Source of the DNA: Microvirga arabica
GTDB lineage: Bacteria; Pseudomonadota; Alphaproteobacteria; Rhizobiales; Beijerinckiaceae
Direction: 5' to 3'
NCBI RefSeq assembly: GCF_016811235.1
Contig: NZ_JAFBID010000004.1
Span: 62,001-126,000, forward strand
DNA length: 64,000 nt
A program made the position numbers and the translations under genes. This document shows positions 17,798 to 27,798 of this stretch, one piece after another. A model generated the notes under the pieces. That model made no database searches. It was not told the DNA's origin and worked only from the letters and a program-made list of their open reading frames with translations. Positions within the stretch are counted from its first letter, which is position 1. Every line of letters begins with the position of its first letter.

Positions 17798-18466
17798 TCA
17801 GTCATGACTGAGATCTATAAGCCAGCCTTGCGAAGCTCCATAGCGCACGATATCGGCTCGTGTTCGCAATCCCAGTTTCTCGGCCGCCCGCGCCTTGTAA
17901 GTCTCGATTGTTTTAACGCTGATGTTGAGGCGCGCGGCAACTTCCTTGTTGCTGTAGCCCTGAGCAGTCAGCTTCAACACTTCAGTCTCACGCTGGCTAA
18001 GTGCTTCCGGGTCATCGGATGGTATCGCTCCGCCCCTGCTCCCACGGGCTGCATTGGACAGCGCCCGGTCTGCAACGGCAGGATCCAAGTAGATGCCTCC
18101 GGCTGCCACGGCTCGGATCGCCCGCACGAGATCTTCTGCGGCAGAGCGCTTCAGGAGATACCCCCGGGCGCCTGCCTGCAGGAGAGGTTGGACGTACGCT
18201 CGGTCTTCGTGAACAGTCAGGGCCAGCAGTTTCACGTCGGGACAGGATGATGCAACCCGCTTTGCCAGATCAATGCCGTTCAAGTCTGGCATTGAGATGT
18301 CGATCACTGCCACGTCGGGTAGCTTGTCGCATATCATCTGGAGAGCAGCGGCCCCGTTTGTGGCCTCTCCGACGAGTTCAATTTCCGGAGCCGCTTGAAG
18401 GAGAGCTCTCACTCCAGCAAGTACGACGGGGTGATCATCCGCAAGGGCGACTCGGATCTGGGTCAT
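17798..18466 (-). CDS. NarL/FixJ-family response regulator
   Basis: A 222-residue regulator. The receiver domain (residues 1-120) has intact acidic residues (VALADDHPVV), phospho-acceptor Asp in DVAVIDISMPDLNG, the Thr at LLALTVHED and Lys at YLLKRSAAEDL. A LuxR-type helix-turn-helix follows: LSQRETEVLKLTAQGYSNKEVAARL. It overlaps the upstream kinase gene by 4 bases (18463-18466), so the two form a two-component system. Targets cannot be read here. Confidence 0.92.
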   Translation of the reverse strand: MTQIRVALADDHPVVLAGVRALLQAAPEIELVGEATNGAAALQMICDKLPDVAVIDISMPDLNGIDLAKRVASSCPDVKLLALTVHEDRAYVQPLLQAGARGYLLKRSAAEDLVRAIRAVAAGGIYLDPAVADRALSNAARGSRGGAIPSDDPEALSQRETEVLKLTAQGYSNKEVAARLNISVKTIETYKARAAEKLGLRTRADIVRYGASQGWLIDLSHD

Positions 18467-20577
18467 GGCCTCAGCTCATAATGCGAAAGCGGGATTTGGA
18501 TGAAGAGGGTTGTTCCCTCGCCAGGAGCCGACTCGATCTCCAGGGTGCCGTTGACCAGCGTCAAGCGTTCTTTGGCGCCCGAGAGGCCTAGCGGCGGCCC
18601 GTCGATTCGACTTTCTACCGCAGACATTCCACCGGGCTCATCAGGGTTAAATCCCACCCCGTCATCCTCAATGATGATCCGGAGTTTTTGCCCCCGGCGC
18701 TCAACGACTACGCTTACATTGTTGGCATTCGCGTGCTTTAGAATGTTAGTAAATGCTTCTTGCACCACTCGGTACACGACTGTCCCAACTTCCGGGGGTA
18801 GCTGCTCGTCCACACCGACAAAGTGAGTGTCCACTTTGATGCCAAAGCGCTCACCCCAATCGGAAGTGAATGCGATTAGAGACTCTCGAAGGCCAAGATC
18901 GTCGAGAGCTGTCGGTCGAAGGTCCGCTGCTGCGCGATGGATATCACGTCCGATATCGGCCGTCAGCGATTGGAGCCAGCGTACCTGCTCTAAGATGCTC
19001 GTCGCCTCGACGTTCTGCTCGAGGGCCTTCAGTCCCAGCGACAGACCGGTGACCGTTTGACCGACCTGATCGTGGAGTTCACGTGCGATGCGACGTTGCT
19101 CGTTCTCCTGCGCCTCGGCGAGACGTCGCAGAAGATCAAGACGTTCTGCCTGAGCTCGCTTTTCGGGCTCGATGTCGGCGACCACTCCGTGGATGACTGG
19201 CTGGTGACCACCCGATGCATTGAGTGCACGCCCGGTAACCTTGATCCAGTGAAGGCTGCCATCCCGCCGTTCAACACGGATCTCAGTGTTGAGCGTAGAG
19301 CCATCTCTGAGGCAGCGCTGTGCGGCAGTTTGAATTGTGGGGCGATCATCTTCATGTATGGTTTCAAGGAAGCGCTCAGTCGGAACGCTCTCTTCGGGGT
19401 TGGAATCAGGCCCTCTCGGCAAATCCAGCAGAGCCCAGCATCTCTCCGAGCCAAAATACTTGCCGCGACCAAGCTCCCACCGCCAGGTTCCTAGTTCTGC
19501 TGCCTCAACGGCGACAGCACCCCGTTCTTCGCTGAGAGCGAGTGCTAGCTCGGTACGTTCCACCTCAGTTTGCCTGCGCTGTGCGATATCCCGTGCCATA
19601 AGCGATGCGAGAACCAGCGCGAGCAAAAAGCTCGCGAATCCACCACTCGCCAAAATGTACACGGATCTAGATACCGGAGTGTTCAAGACCTCGCTTGGCA
19701 CACCGAGATGAACGGACCAATCACCGGTTTTCGGAAGCGTCCGATAGAAGGTCTCCACCTCGACCCCCTCCAACGTGGGCGCGACATAGAACCCTGCCGG
19801 AGCTCGCTGAATTGCCTCCCGCAGACCGGGCGACGCCGGACGTCCAAGTTCTGTATCCTGAGCAAGCGTCCGGGCGATGAAGTTGCCCCGCGCGTCCACG
19901 ACAGCGCCTACCCACTCATTGGGAACGCCGGCACTCTTGAAAATCTCGCTTATGGCGTTCGGAATGAACGAAATCGTCATAATATAGATGAGTTGCCCCT
20001 GGCGAATGACGGGGGCACGAATGGCGACAAGGCGCTTGCCCGAGATTGGCCCGACCGGACCGACGCCGCCCACGGCGGACTGGCGGGTTCGGAGAACTTC
20101 GTCAAAGCTTTCCCGGTCAGCCGTTGGGCCAAGCCTCACCCCAAGAGGCCGCAGGAGATTGACTAACTGGGTCCCGGAAGGATCTGCAAGCTCGACTGTT
20201 TCCCACAAAGGGTGGGTCGCCTTCACGCGCTGGGCTTCCGTGTAAAAGCCTTGCAGTGACGGTGTGTCGAGAGAGGCCGAGGCGGCAAGAGTTTCAACAA
20301 CTTGGAGTTGCGCGTCCATTTCGGCGGCAATTCGTTCTGCGACCTGGTTAACGGTCTCGAAAGCCCGTCGACGCGCCTGCTCACGCTGCTGTGTCGCAGT
20401 GATGTAGGCCACCCAGCTGCCGAACAAGAGGAGCGGAATGATGGCAGCGATCATAAGAGACAGGAGAGGTCGTCGACTGAACCCGAGCGACAACCAGAGC
20501 CGGCGCCTCAGAGGATTTGAATGGTTCTGATCCATCGAGCGCGATCCGGCACGGAGCTGATCGTTGCGAGACATCAT
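18463..20577 (-). CDS. NarX-type sensor histidine kinase with Cache and PAS domains
   Basis: A 704-residue inner-membrane sensor kinase. Order: helix 1 (LLSLMIAAIIPLLLFGSWVAYI), a periplasmic double-Cache sensor (about residues 65-305), helix 2 (YILASGGFASFLLALVLASLMA), a PAS domain of PAS_3 type (about 375-480), then HisKA_3 dimerisation with the phospho-His in RRIARELHDQVGQTVTGLSLGL. The ATPase domain shows VVQEAFTNILKHANA and IEDDGVGFNPDE. The Cache domain implies sensing of a small periplasmic ligand. The start at 20577 follows AAGG; a GTG at 20634 would add 19 residues. Its stop overlaps the regulator's ATG. Confidence 0.9.
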   Translation of the reverse strand: MMSRNDQLRAGSRSMDQNHSNPLRRRLWLSLGFSRRPLLSLMIAAIIPLLLFGSWVAYITATQQREQARRRAFETVNQVAERIAAEMDAQLQVVETLAASASLDTPSLQGFYTEAQRVKATHPLWETVELADPSGTQLVNLLRPLGVRLGPTADRESFDEVLRTRQSAVGGVGPVGPISGKRLVAIRAPVIRQGQLIYIMTISFIPNAISEIFKSAGVPNEWVGAVVDARGNFIARTLAQDTELGRPASPGLREAIQRAPAGFYVAPTLEGVEVETFYRTLPKTGDWSVHLGVPSEVLNTPVSRSVYILASGGFASFLLALVLASLMARDIAQRRQTEVERTELALALSEERGAVAVEAAELGTWRWELGRGKYFGSERCWALLDLPRGPDSNPEESVPTERFLETIHEDDRPTIQTAAQRCLRDGSTLNTEIRVERRDGSLHWIKVTGRALNASGGHQPVIHGVVADIEPEKRAQAERLDLLRRLAEAQENEQRRIARELHDQVGQTVTGLSLGLKALEQNVEATSILEQVRWLQSLTADIGRDIHRAAADLRPTALDDLGLRESLIAFTSDWGERFGIKVDTHFVGVDEQLPPEVGTVVYRVVQEAFTNILKHANANNVSVVVERRGQKLRIIIEDDGVGFNPDEPGGMSAVESRIDGPPLGLSGAKERLTLVNGTLEIESAPGEGTTLFIQIPLSHYELRP

Positions 20578-20866
20578 GCTGGCCTTGATCCGAAACTGCA
20601 ACCAGGGCGGGCACCGCTGGTTTGGGTACACCAAAGCGCCATCCTTTCTAAATGGTCTCTCATCTAGCCTACAATGTCACGTTTCTACCCGACACGCCTG
20701 AAAGGGATTAGCGACGTCGCGGTCAGGGAAAACCTGACAGCCCTGCGGTATCGCCCGACTGCCAATTCCACCTGCCTTCCACGACATTATGGCAATGCAA
20801 GGTTGCTTCGAAAGTGACCTGAGCTGAAGCCAACGCCAACCTGACCGTTAAGACGGGAGCCCGGAA

Positions 20867-21697
20867 ATGTTCGTTCAACCGCAAGAGCTTAGCCTTAGCA
20901 GTCAAAGACCTCTCAGGCCCGCTGCCTCGCTCAAGTCCGTTCATGCACCCCTTGTTCGGCTCGACGAGATGCCGCTGAGGAATGGATTGCTGACTACTCT
21001 GCCGGCCGAAGTACTCGAGGAGTTGCAGCCCTATCTGGAGCGAGTGGTTCTTAAGCGCCGTCAGGTGCTGCACGAGCGTAATCTGCCGATCGCGCATGCC
21101 TATTTCATTGAGCGAGGATTGGCGTCATTGTTAGCGCGATCTGGCGATCAAAGCATGCTGGAAGTCGGAACGCTCGGCCATATGGACTTCGTTGGAATAC
21201 CTCTTGTTCTTGGAAGCGCGCGCACGCCATACAGATGCGTTGTACAGGTGCCAGGCGAGGCTCTGCGCATTACAGCGGAAGATCTTCGTCGAGTGCTGAG
21301 CGGCATTCCATCGTTGCACCACCTCCTGTTGCGTTACATTCAAGTAAGAACGGTGCAGAGCACCCAACTCGTGGTCTGCAATACCCGGCACACGCTCAAG
21401 CAAAGGCTGGCTCGATGGTTGCTCTTCGCTCAGGATCGGATCCATGGCAACGAGCTGCCCTTAACTCATCAATTCCTCGGGCGCGCCCTCGGCGTCCGCC
21501 GAGCGGGCGTCACGACCGCAATGGGACGCATGGAGGAGACTGGCCTGCTTCATCGGGGACGCGGTCGGATCGTCATCCTGGACCGCGCCGGTCTCGAGGC
21601 CGAGGCTTGCGACTGCTACCGCACCCTTCGAGCAGAGCATGGGCGGCTTGTATGTGACGAGGTCGCTGCGCCGCCACTCGCTGCCCTCCGACAGTAG
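20867..21697 (+). CDS. Crp/Fnr-family transcriptional regulator
   Basis: A 276-residue regulator with an N-terminal cyclic-nucleotide-binding-type barrel (about residues 45-165) and a Crp-type winged helix-turn-helix (LPLTHQFLGRALGVRRAGVTTAMGRMEETGLL). No N-terminal Cys cluster for an FNR-type Fe-S centre is present. The cAMP-pocket signature is not conserved, so the ligand is unclear. It is divergent from the kinase operon across about 290 bases. An internal ATG at 20969 is an alternative start, but 20867 has GGGAG in place. Confidence 0.85.
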   Translation: MFVQPQELSLSSQRPLRPAASLKSVHAPLVRLDEMPLRNGLLTTLPAEVLEELQPYLERVVLKRRQVLHERNLPIAHAYFIERGLASLLARSGDQSMLEVGTLGHMDFVGIPLVLGSARTPYRCVVQVPGEALRITAEDLRRVLSGIPSLHHLLLRYIQVRTVQSTQLVVCNTRHTLKQRLARWLLFAQDRIHGNELPLTHQFLGRALGVRRAGVTTAMGRMEETGLLHRGRGRIVILDRAGLEAEACDCYRTLRAEHGRLVCDEVAAPPLAALRQ

Positions 21698-21934
21698 TCG
21701 GCGCCAGCCAAACCATAAGCTTGCACCTATTGACTCTCGGATCCTATGTCCAGGTGGCGAGAAGAGGGGCGAAAGCCTGTCATGGTGCCTGCAATACGCA
21801 ACGAGGCCCTGAGTTCGTTGCCGTACGTAAAATGTTCTTGAATGGCCGACAGGTGAAAACTGCCAGCCGCCACACCCGTTCTTACACTCTCGCAGGAACG
21901 AGAACCAGCCACTTGAGAAGTCATGGAGGTAGAA

Positions 21935-22492
21935 ATGTTTAGATTTGCCTGGCAGAGCTCCAAAACGAGTGCGGGCGCCCTGCCGATGTTCCTTGCTGCG
22001 ATAACTGTGTCGACAGCCACAATGGCGTTCAATGAAGCGCGGGCCCAGACAACGGCACCAGCTCCCTCGCCGCAGCCGAACCAAGCTGCCCCTAGCCAAC
22101 CAGCCGCTCCCAATCAGCAACAACCGAGTTCCCCGCCGGTGCAGCCCGGAATCCGCGCAGTCGACCCAGCCACCGTCCGACTGACATTCTATACTGTCCA
22201 GCCCGCCGACATGCTCGCCTCGAACCTCCTCGATGCGGACGTTTACAACCTGCAGAACGAGGAAATCGGAGAGGTTGAAGACATCGTCGTCGATCAAGGA
22301 CGCGTTATTCGAGCCGTCATCATCTCGGTTGGAGGCTTCCTGGGCCTAGGCGAACGCAATGTCGCGGCTGATCCCGGATCTCTCGTTCTCATGCGTGAGG
22401 CTGGAGGCGAGATCCGCGTCGTCGCCAACACGACACGTGAGGACCTTCAGAATGCACCCGAGTTTAAGTTCGAGGGGAACATGAGCCGATAA
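21935..22492 (+). CDS. Exported PRC-barrel protein
   Basis: A 185-residue protein with a signal peptide ending ...FNEARAQT, a Pro/Gln/Ala-rich linker (about residues 35-75), then one PRC-barrel domain (SNLLDADVYNLQNEEIGEVEDIVVDQGRVIRAVIIS, GLGERNVA). PRC barrels are small beta domains used for protein or RNA contacts; exported versions are common in Rhizobiales and lack a firm role. The start at 21935 follows GGAGG at 21925-21929. One of at least five PRC-barrel genes in this window. Confidence 0.82.
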   Translation: MFRFAWQSSKTSAGALPMFLAAITVSTATMAFNEARAQTTAPAPSPQPNQAAPSQPAAPNQQQPSSPPVQPGIRAVDPATVRLTFYTVQPADMLASNLLDADVYNLQNEEIGEVEDIVVDQGRVIRAVIISVGGFLGLGERNVAADPGSLVLMREAGGEIRVVANTTREDLQNAPEFKFEGNMSR

Positions 22493-22610
22493 GGAGCGTC
22501 AGGCTTAACCCGGGCAGCTGTTCGTGCCTGCGGGTCACGGTTGAATTACTTTTCGATCGAGGGGCTGGCCGGTCATAACGGTGTCGCCGCAACTCTTGAC
22601 GAGTGCTCCG

Positions 22611-24077
22611 ATGGACAAGCCGATCTTGGAACCGGGCGAAACGTGCTGGCGAATGGCCAAGGCGGACCGTCTTGCATTGATCATTGACGCGGCCTCCTAT
22701 TTCGCGAGCTTGCGGAGAGCGATGGTCCAGGCCCAACGCTCGATTTACCTGATCGGCTGGGATTTCGACACGCGTATTCGGCTCGACCCGAGTATAGAGG
22801 ATGAGTGGCCAGACAAGCTCGGCCCGCTGCTGAACGCCCTTGTGAAGGCGCGGCCCGAGTTGGAGATTCGCGTCCTAAAATGGGACGTCGGCGTGCTCCA
22901 AACTCTCGGACGCGGTGCAACACCCCTGTTTATCCTTGATTGGGTGGCAAGCAAGCGGGTCCACTTTCGGCTCGATCACGTTCATCCGGCTGATGCATGT
23001 CACCACCAGAAGCTCGCCGTGATCGACGATGTGCTGGCATTCTGCGGCGGCATCGATATCACGGTCGGCCGGTGGGACACTCGCGAGCATCGCGAACAGG
23101 ATCCACGCCGGACCAGTCCTTGGGGTTTCACTCAGCCCCCCTGGCACGACGCGACAGCTGCCGTCGACGCAGAGGCTGCATCAGCTCTCGGTGACTTGGC
23201 ACGCGAGCGCTGGAAGCATGCAACCGGAGAGGACCTCGCTCCGCCCGGATTGGACGAGGAGATCTGGCCGGAGACCCTCTCTCCCACTCTCACGGATATC
23301 GAGGTGGGCATCGCCCGAACTCAGCCCGCCTATGATGGGCAACCCGAAGCACGGGAGGTCGAGGCTCTCTATCTCAGCGCAATCGGCAGTGCGCAAGAGG
23401 CCATCTATATCGAGAGCCAGTATCTTGCGTCCCACACGATTGGCGAGGCATTGGCCGCCCGTTTGGAACAGACTGGAGGGCCCGAGGTCATCATTGTCGC
23501 GCCTCTGACAGCGGAGGGATGGCTTGAAGAGGAGGCAATGGGAACGGCTCGTGCGCTCGTCACCCGACGCCTACGCCGAGCGGATCGGAAGAGCCGGCTC
23601 CGCCTGGTCTACCCAGCGAACGCGAGGGGAACACCGATTTACGTGCATGCCAAAATCATGATCGTTGATGACCGCTTCCTGCGTGTCGGATCCTCCAACC
23701 TGAACAACCGTTCTATGGGCCTCGACACTGAGTGCGACATTGCCGTGGAGGTTCGACCCGGAGCGCGAAATGAGGATGCCTCGCGAGCAGCGATCCGCAC
23801 TGCCCGCAACGATCTCCTCGCGGAGCACTTTGGTGTTGCGATTGAAATGGTGAATGCTTTGCAAGACGAGGGGAACAGCCCAATCCAAATCATCGACATT
23901 CTGTCGAGGCCATATGGGAGATCACTTCATCCGCTTCCACTCCCGCATCTCAATGCAGTGGAGGAAAGACTTGCGGCAAGCCATCTCTTAGATCCTGAGA
24001 AGCCGGAGACGTTGCAGCACAAGCTGCGGCGACTGTTGGCGTGGGCCATGCCGGTAGCTCAGCTGAGAGGCGACTAG
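22611..24077 (+). CDS. Phospholipase D family protein
   Basis: A 488-residue soluble-looking enzyme with two HKD motifs: HHQKLAVIDDVLAFCGGID (about residue 130) and VHAKIMIVDDRFLRVGSSNLNNRSMG (about residue 345). Both motifs are complete, with the downstream Gly/Asn and Glu, so hydrolysis or transfer of phosphatidyl groups is expected. It lacks the N-terminal membrane helices of true cardiolipin synthases and is closest in style to bacterial PLD/transphosphatidylases. The start is ATG 22611; the frame remains open to a GTG at 22581. It is distinct from the enzyme at 5396-6970. Confidence 0.83.
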   Translation: MDKPILEPGETCWRMAKADRLALIIDAASYFASLRRAMVQAQRSIYLIGWDFDTRIRLDPSIEDEWPDKLGPLLNALVKARPELEIRVLKWDVGVLQTLGRGATPLFILDWVASKRVHFRLDHVHPADACHHQKLAVIDDVLAFCGGIDITVGRWDTREHREQDPRRTSPWGFTQPPWHDATAAVDAEAASALGDLARERWKHATGEDLAPPGLDEEIWPETLSPTLTDIEVGIARTQPAYDGQPEAREVEALYLSAIGSAQEAIYIESQYLASHTIGEALAARLEQTGGPEVIIVAPLTAEGWLEEEAMGTARALVTRRLRRADRKSRLRLVYPANARGTPIYVHAKIMIVDDRFLRVGSSNLNNRSMGLDTECDIAVEVRPGARNEDASRAAIRTARNDLLAEHFGVAIEMVNALQDEGNSPIQIIDILSRPYGRSLHPLPLPHLNAVEERLAASHLLDPEKPETLQHKLRRLLAWAMPVAQLRGD

Positions 24078-24158
24078 AAATGAGTTCGGCGCTCGCGCTA
24101 CGCTTCCATGCTCCTGAGGCCGGATCACATATTCCAGCCTTACCCGTAGCGCAGTTCG

Positions 24159-24872
24159 TTACAGCGCTGCGCCTTTGAATTTGGTTGGATCGACGCGAAG
24201 TCCTGCCATCTGGGCCTGAGAATCCATCACAAACGGCAGGCCATAGTAGCCGGCGGCGGGATCCCACCGGCCGGTCGTGCCCGGGTAAGGAAAAGCATAA
24301 GTGCCGCCGCCGGAGGCGACATCGCGAGCTATAAGCACGGCAATAAGCCGGCCAGACTTGTCAAACACGGCATCGGACACATAGCCGTAGCCATAGCCGG
24401 TCTGCAGCCGAGCATAGTCCCCAAGAACCTCCGTCAGCCGGAACTCCCGCGGGGCAGTAGGAACTCCCTCCGTTCCGGGGAACAGACCATACTGCGGCTT
24501 CTCGCTGTTGTTTGCCAGCCCGGTACTGACCCCATCCTGACCGGGTGTGAGGTCCACTTCATCCCACGGAATGCGATAAACCGCATCAGGAATGCCGAGG
24601 GCGCCGCCCCCTTCCATCACCATGGCCGCGAGACGGCCATCCGCGTCAATAATGAGGTCGCGCACGGTGCCGATGCGATTTCCACCCTTACGCATAACAG
24701 GCTGCCCGAGCAGTTGCTGCGCCCGCCAACCCGTGTACAGCAGGTCAGGTGAGAGTTGGCTGACCTGCCCTTCAAGTCTGGGTTGGACAGCCGGGTTCTG
24801 CTGCTGTGCGAGTACGGGCGATGCAACGATCGCCGCCATGAGCAGTGGAAGTTGGATCCGCGAGAGCATCAT
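24159..24872 (-). CDS. Exported PRC-barrel protein, two domains
   Basis: A 237-residue exported protein. The signal peptide MMLSRIQLPLLMAAIVASPVLAQ starts at 24872 behind GAGGAGG with 7-base spacing. Two PRC-like domains follow: QPVMRKGGNRIGTVRDLIIDADGRLAAMVME and a second half with YGYVSDAVFDKSGRLIAVLIARD. The C-terminus is Gly/Tyr/Pro-rich (GTYAFPYPGTTGRW). Probably periplasmic. It is divergent from the HtrA gene, with about 350 bases between the starts. Confidence 0.75.
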   Translation of the reverse strand: MMLSRIQLPLLMAAIVASPVLAQQQNPAVQPRLEGQVSQLSPDLLYTGWRAQQLLGQPVMRKGGNRIGTVRDLIIDADGRLAAMVMEGGGALGIPDAVYRIPWDEVDLTPGQDGVSTGLANNSEKPQYGLFPGTEGVPTAPREFRLTEVLGDYARLQTGYGYGYVSDAVFDKSGRLIAVLIARDVASGGGTYAFPYPGTTGRWDPAAGYYGLPFVMDSQAQMAGLRVDPTKFKGAAL

Positions 24873-25223
24873 ACGCCGTCCTCCTCGCAAGCGCGATCAA
24901 CCAGTATAGAACGGGCAAAAAATGCCGAGGGCACAACCCGGGTTCTCTTCTCTGTTCAGCAGCGTACCGAGACTCTTCATCCTGAGCGGTCCCAAGGGCA
25001 GAAGTTGCGAAACGTCTCCTTGTCTACCCCGTTCATAGAAGTCGAAGCAGGGCATTGCCGTGATCTGTGAAGCGCAAGCGAGCGTAGCCAGTCTGTCCTG
25101 ACACTGCGAGTAAGGTGAGGATTACGAACACTTCATCTCGCCGTAAGGACAACTTCACGCGTCTGCCCCCATTTATTCTGGCATCTGGGGCACGTCCCCG
25201 ACGAGCTGATGGAGTATGCAGTA
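24873..25223. promoter_or_regulatory. Divergent upstream region
   Basis: About 350 bases between the starts of the PRC-barrel gene (minus) and the HtrA gene (plus). Promoters for both must lie here, but I could not assign convincing -35/-10 elements or operators. Confidence 0.35.
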
Positions 25224-26765
25224 ATGAGACACTATCTTCTTTCTTCTCCGGGGCCGCATCGCACGCGACGGACCCCGAAGGCAAGATCTGCTCTTCTTGG
25301 AGCCGTTGCACTTGCCGCTCTTGTCACTACCGCTGGAGGGGTTGCGCTTCCTGCCTTCGCTCAGGCGCCGCAGACCATTGTCGCTCCGCAATCGACTGTG
25401 CCCTCATTCGCCGATGTGGTCGAGCGGGTGAAGCCTGCCGTTGTATCAGTCCGGGCGAAAGCCGGCGACGCCAAGCAAGCACAGGTCAGTGGCGACCGGC
25501 AGACCAGCCCCAACTTCAATCTTCCGGACTTCGGCCTCCCCGACGATCATCCCTTCCAGGAGTTCTTTAAACGCTTCCGCGGTGAGGGAGGTCGGGACAG
25601 TGAGGCGCCCCGCTTCGGACGGCCGGGCCCGCGCCAGGGCATCTCCCAGGGATCTGGCTTCTTCATCTCGGCCGATGGCTATCTCGTGACCAACAACCAC
25701 GTGATCGACAAGAGCTCCGAGGTCGAGGTGCTCATGGATGACGGCCGCACCCTCCCGGCCAAGGTCGTCGGTACCGACCCGAAGACCGATCTCGCCCTGC
25801 TCAAGGTCGAGGAAGGCGGACCGTTCAAGTTCGTCGAGCTCGCGCCGGAAGTCCCGCGCGTGGGTGACTGGGTCCTTGCCGTCGGCAATCCCTTCGGCCT
25901 CGGCGGCACTGTGACAGCGGGCATCGTCTCGGCGCGTGCCCGCGACATCGGCGCTGGCCCCTATGACGATTTCCTCCAGATCGACGCGCCGGTGAACCGC
26001 GGCAACTCCGGTGGGCCGACCTTCAACCAGAAGGGTCAGGTGGTCGGCGTGAACACCGCGATTGCCTCGCCGTCCGGCGGCAACGTCGGCATCGCGTTCG
26101 CGATCCCGTCCGAGACCGTTCGCAACGTGGTGACCCAGCTCCGCGAGAAGGGCGCCGTCGAGCGGGGTTACGTTGGAGTTCAGATCCAGCCCGTAACAAA
26201 GGATATTGCAGCGAGCGTTGGGCTCGACAGGAGTGAGGGTGCTATCGTTGCCCGGGTCGAGGATGGCGGACCCGCAGCGAAGGCCGGCATCAAGACGGGC
26301 GACGTCATCATCTCGGTGAACGGCAAACCTGTGGAGGATGCGCGGGACCTGTCGCGGATGATCGCCTCACTGAACGCCGGCTCCACTGCTACCCTGCAGG
26401 TTTGGCGTGATGGCAAACGGCAGGAAATCCCCGTCACGATCGCCAAGATGTCCGGCACCTCCGCGGCTGCGGCGGACCCACAGCAAGGCACCGAAATGGG
26501 CAAGCTCGGGCTGAACCTCGCCCCAGCGGGTAACAACAAGACGGGTGTCGCGGTTGTCGGCGTAGAGCCTGGAAGTCCGGCAGCTGAGAAGGGCTTCAGC
26601 ACTGGCGACGTGATCAAAGAGGTCGCGGGGCAACCGGTACAGACGCCGGCTGATGTGAAGGCTGCACTTGAGGCAAGCCGCAAAGATGGCAAGAAGAGCG
26701 TGTTGTTCCTTGTCGAGGCAAGCGGTGGTACCCGCTTCGTCGCGCTCCAAGTTCCTGCGGCTTAG
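25224..26765 (+). CDS. degP: HtrA/Deg-family periplasmic serine protease
   Basis: A 513-residue Do-type protease. A long N-terminal signal segment (ALLGAVALAALVTTAGGVALPAFAQA) is followed by the trypsin-like domain, with catalytic His in VTNNHVID, Asp in DPKTDLALLKVE and Ser in NRGNSGGPTFNQKGQ. Two PDZ domains follow, with binding loops near RGYVGVQIQP and LGLNLAP. It degrades or refolds misfolded periplasmic proteins under heat and envelope stress. The symbol marks the family; DegQ or MucD would be equal fits. The start at 25224 follows GGAG. A strong hairpin lies just after the stop. Confidence 0.92.
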   Translation: MRHYLLSSPGPHRTRRTPKARSALLGAVALAALVTTAGGVALPAFAQAPQTIVAPQSTVPSFADVVERVKPAVVSVRAKAGDAKQAQVSGDRQTSPNFNLPDFGLPDDHPFQEFFKRFRGEGGRDSEAPRFGRPGPRQGISQGSGFFISADGYLVTNNHVIDKSSEVEVLMDDGRTLPAKVVGTDPKTDLALLKVEEGGPFKFVELAPEVPRVGDWVLAVGNPFGLGGTVTAGIVSARARDIGAGPYDDFLQIDAPVNRGNSGGPTFNQKGQVVGVNTAIASPSGGNVGIAFAIPSETVRNVVTQLREKGAVERGYVGVQIQPVTKDIAASVGLDRSEGAIVARVEDGGPAAKAGIKTGDVIISVNGKPVEDARDLSRMIASLNAGSTATLQVWRDGKRQEIPVTIAKMSGTSAAAADPQQGTEMGKLGLNLAPAGNNKTGVAVVGVEPGSPAAEKGFSTGDVIKEVAGQPVQTPADVKAALEASRKDGKKSVLFLVEASGGTRFVALQVPAA

Positions 26766-26777
26766 CGCCCGTGCAGA

Positions 26778-26809
26778 GGCTCACCGCGGACTTCACGCCG
26801 CGGTGAGCC
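26778..26809 (+). terminator. 12-bp hairpin after the HtrA gene
   Basis: GGCTCACCGCGG (26778-26789), loop of 8, exact complement CCGCGGTGAGCC (26798-26809), starting 13 bases after the protease stop. No T run follows, but position and strength fit a terminator. Confidence 0.55.
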
Positions 26810-26991
26810 GAACCCGTAGTCTGATGATCCTGTGGACCTCCAGATCGGCACTTCTGCGTCAGGAGCCTTGAGGCATAGAACGAAAGCACCCGGGATCTCG
26901 GTAGAATGCCGGGCAGCGGGCCAGAGAGCCTAACGCGCCAGCCCCTTAGGAGGCGCACCTCCTCAACGAAGCCAGAGCTTCCTACATGCTC

Positions 26992-27528
26992 CTATCGGTC
27001 GCGCTGGATTACGCCGCACGCGATCCGGTCACCAGCCGCCCCTGAGGGCTGACTGCGGTAATCGTCGGCCATAGCATGGATCACGAGAGCGGATCCATCT
27101 TGATCGAATAGGGGCGCTTGGCCATTGAAGCTTACGTTGGGATTGAAAACTTCAGCAAGCAGCTTGCCGTCATCTTCCACGGTCTGGTTCGGCATATCGC
27201 CGGCGTGTGGCCCAGCCTGCTGCCAGTAGCCGTGCTGTGATCCCGTCGGATTGTAGTGGCCGCCCGCGGACTCGAAGCCGGCTTGCCCATCGCAGCGCCC
27301 CACTTCGTGGATATGGAACCCGTGAAGGCCAGATGGAAGATTCGCGGCCTCTGCCCTGATCAGTACGCCGTTAGGAGTCTCGATCAGAGTTGCCGTTCCA
27401 ATAGATTGCCCCTTCTGGTCCATGAAGACAGCCCTTGCACTCAGCGGCGTGGACGATGGCTGCTGAGCCAAAACAGGGCTGACACCTAGGATGAGACTTA
27501 CGTAGACAAGTTTGTTCATGGTCGCCAT
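26992..27528 (-). CDS. sodC: Periplasmic Cu/Zn superoxide dismutase
   Basis: A 178-residue Cu/Zn superoxide dismutase with a signal peptide (MNKLVYVSLILGVSPVLAQ). Copper ligands are visible in LHGFHIHEVGRC, the bridging and zinc His/Asp in SAGGHYNPTGSQHG and HAGDMPNQ, and the last copper His in LVIHAMADD. The disulfide Cys pair (GRCD and IACGV) is present, as is the RSQPSGAAGDRIACG block. It turns periplasmic superoxide into oxygen and peroxide. Starts at ATG 27528 or ATG 27519 are both possible. Its neighbour is the respiratory operon. Confidence 0.92.
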   Translation of the reverse strand: MATMNKLVYVSLILGVSPVLAQQPSSTPLSARAVFMDQKGQSIGTATLIETPNGVLIRAEAANLPSGLHGFHIHEVGRCDGQAGFESAGGHYNPTGSQHGYWQQAGPHAGDMPNQTVEDDGKLLAEVFNPNVSFNGQAPLFDQDGSALVIHAMADDYRSQPSGAAGDRIACGVIQRDR

Positions 27529-27761
27529 CACTTCTAACCTGGACTGGTTTGGTCATAATCTTCGGAAGCGACAATGACTGGATGGCACTCCCGACTGTCT
27601 CCCGATAGTCGAGAGCACAAGGTCACTGATCCGAGGTTTACACGGCAAGTGTAGTCCACGGATCTGTTGCTTCATGAAGCGCCTGCAGGCAGAACCGGCA
27701 GCAACAACGGGCGTTCCGGTGGAGCAACCTGCCTCACCTATCCAGTCAGTACGCTGATGAA

Positions 27762-27794
27762 CCAACGGCAGGCGGCTGCGGATCGTGCCGTTGG
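27762..27794 (-). terminator. Hairpin ending the respiratory operon
   Basis: CCAACGGCA (27762-27770), loop of 15 bases, TGCCGTTGG (27786-27794). On the minus strand it begins 5 bases after the stop of the last operon gene. Short T content follows. Inferred terminator. Confidence 0.45.
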
Positions 27795-27798
27795 GGCT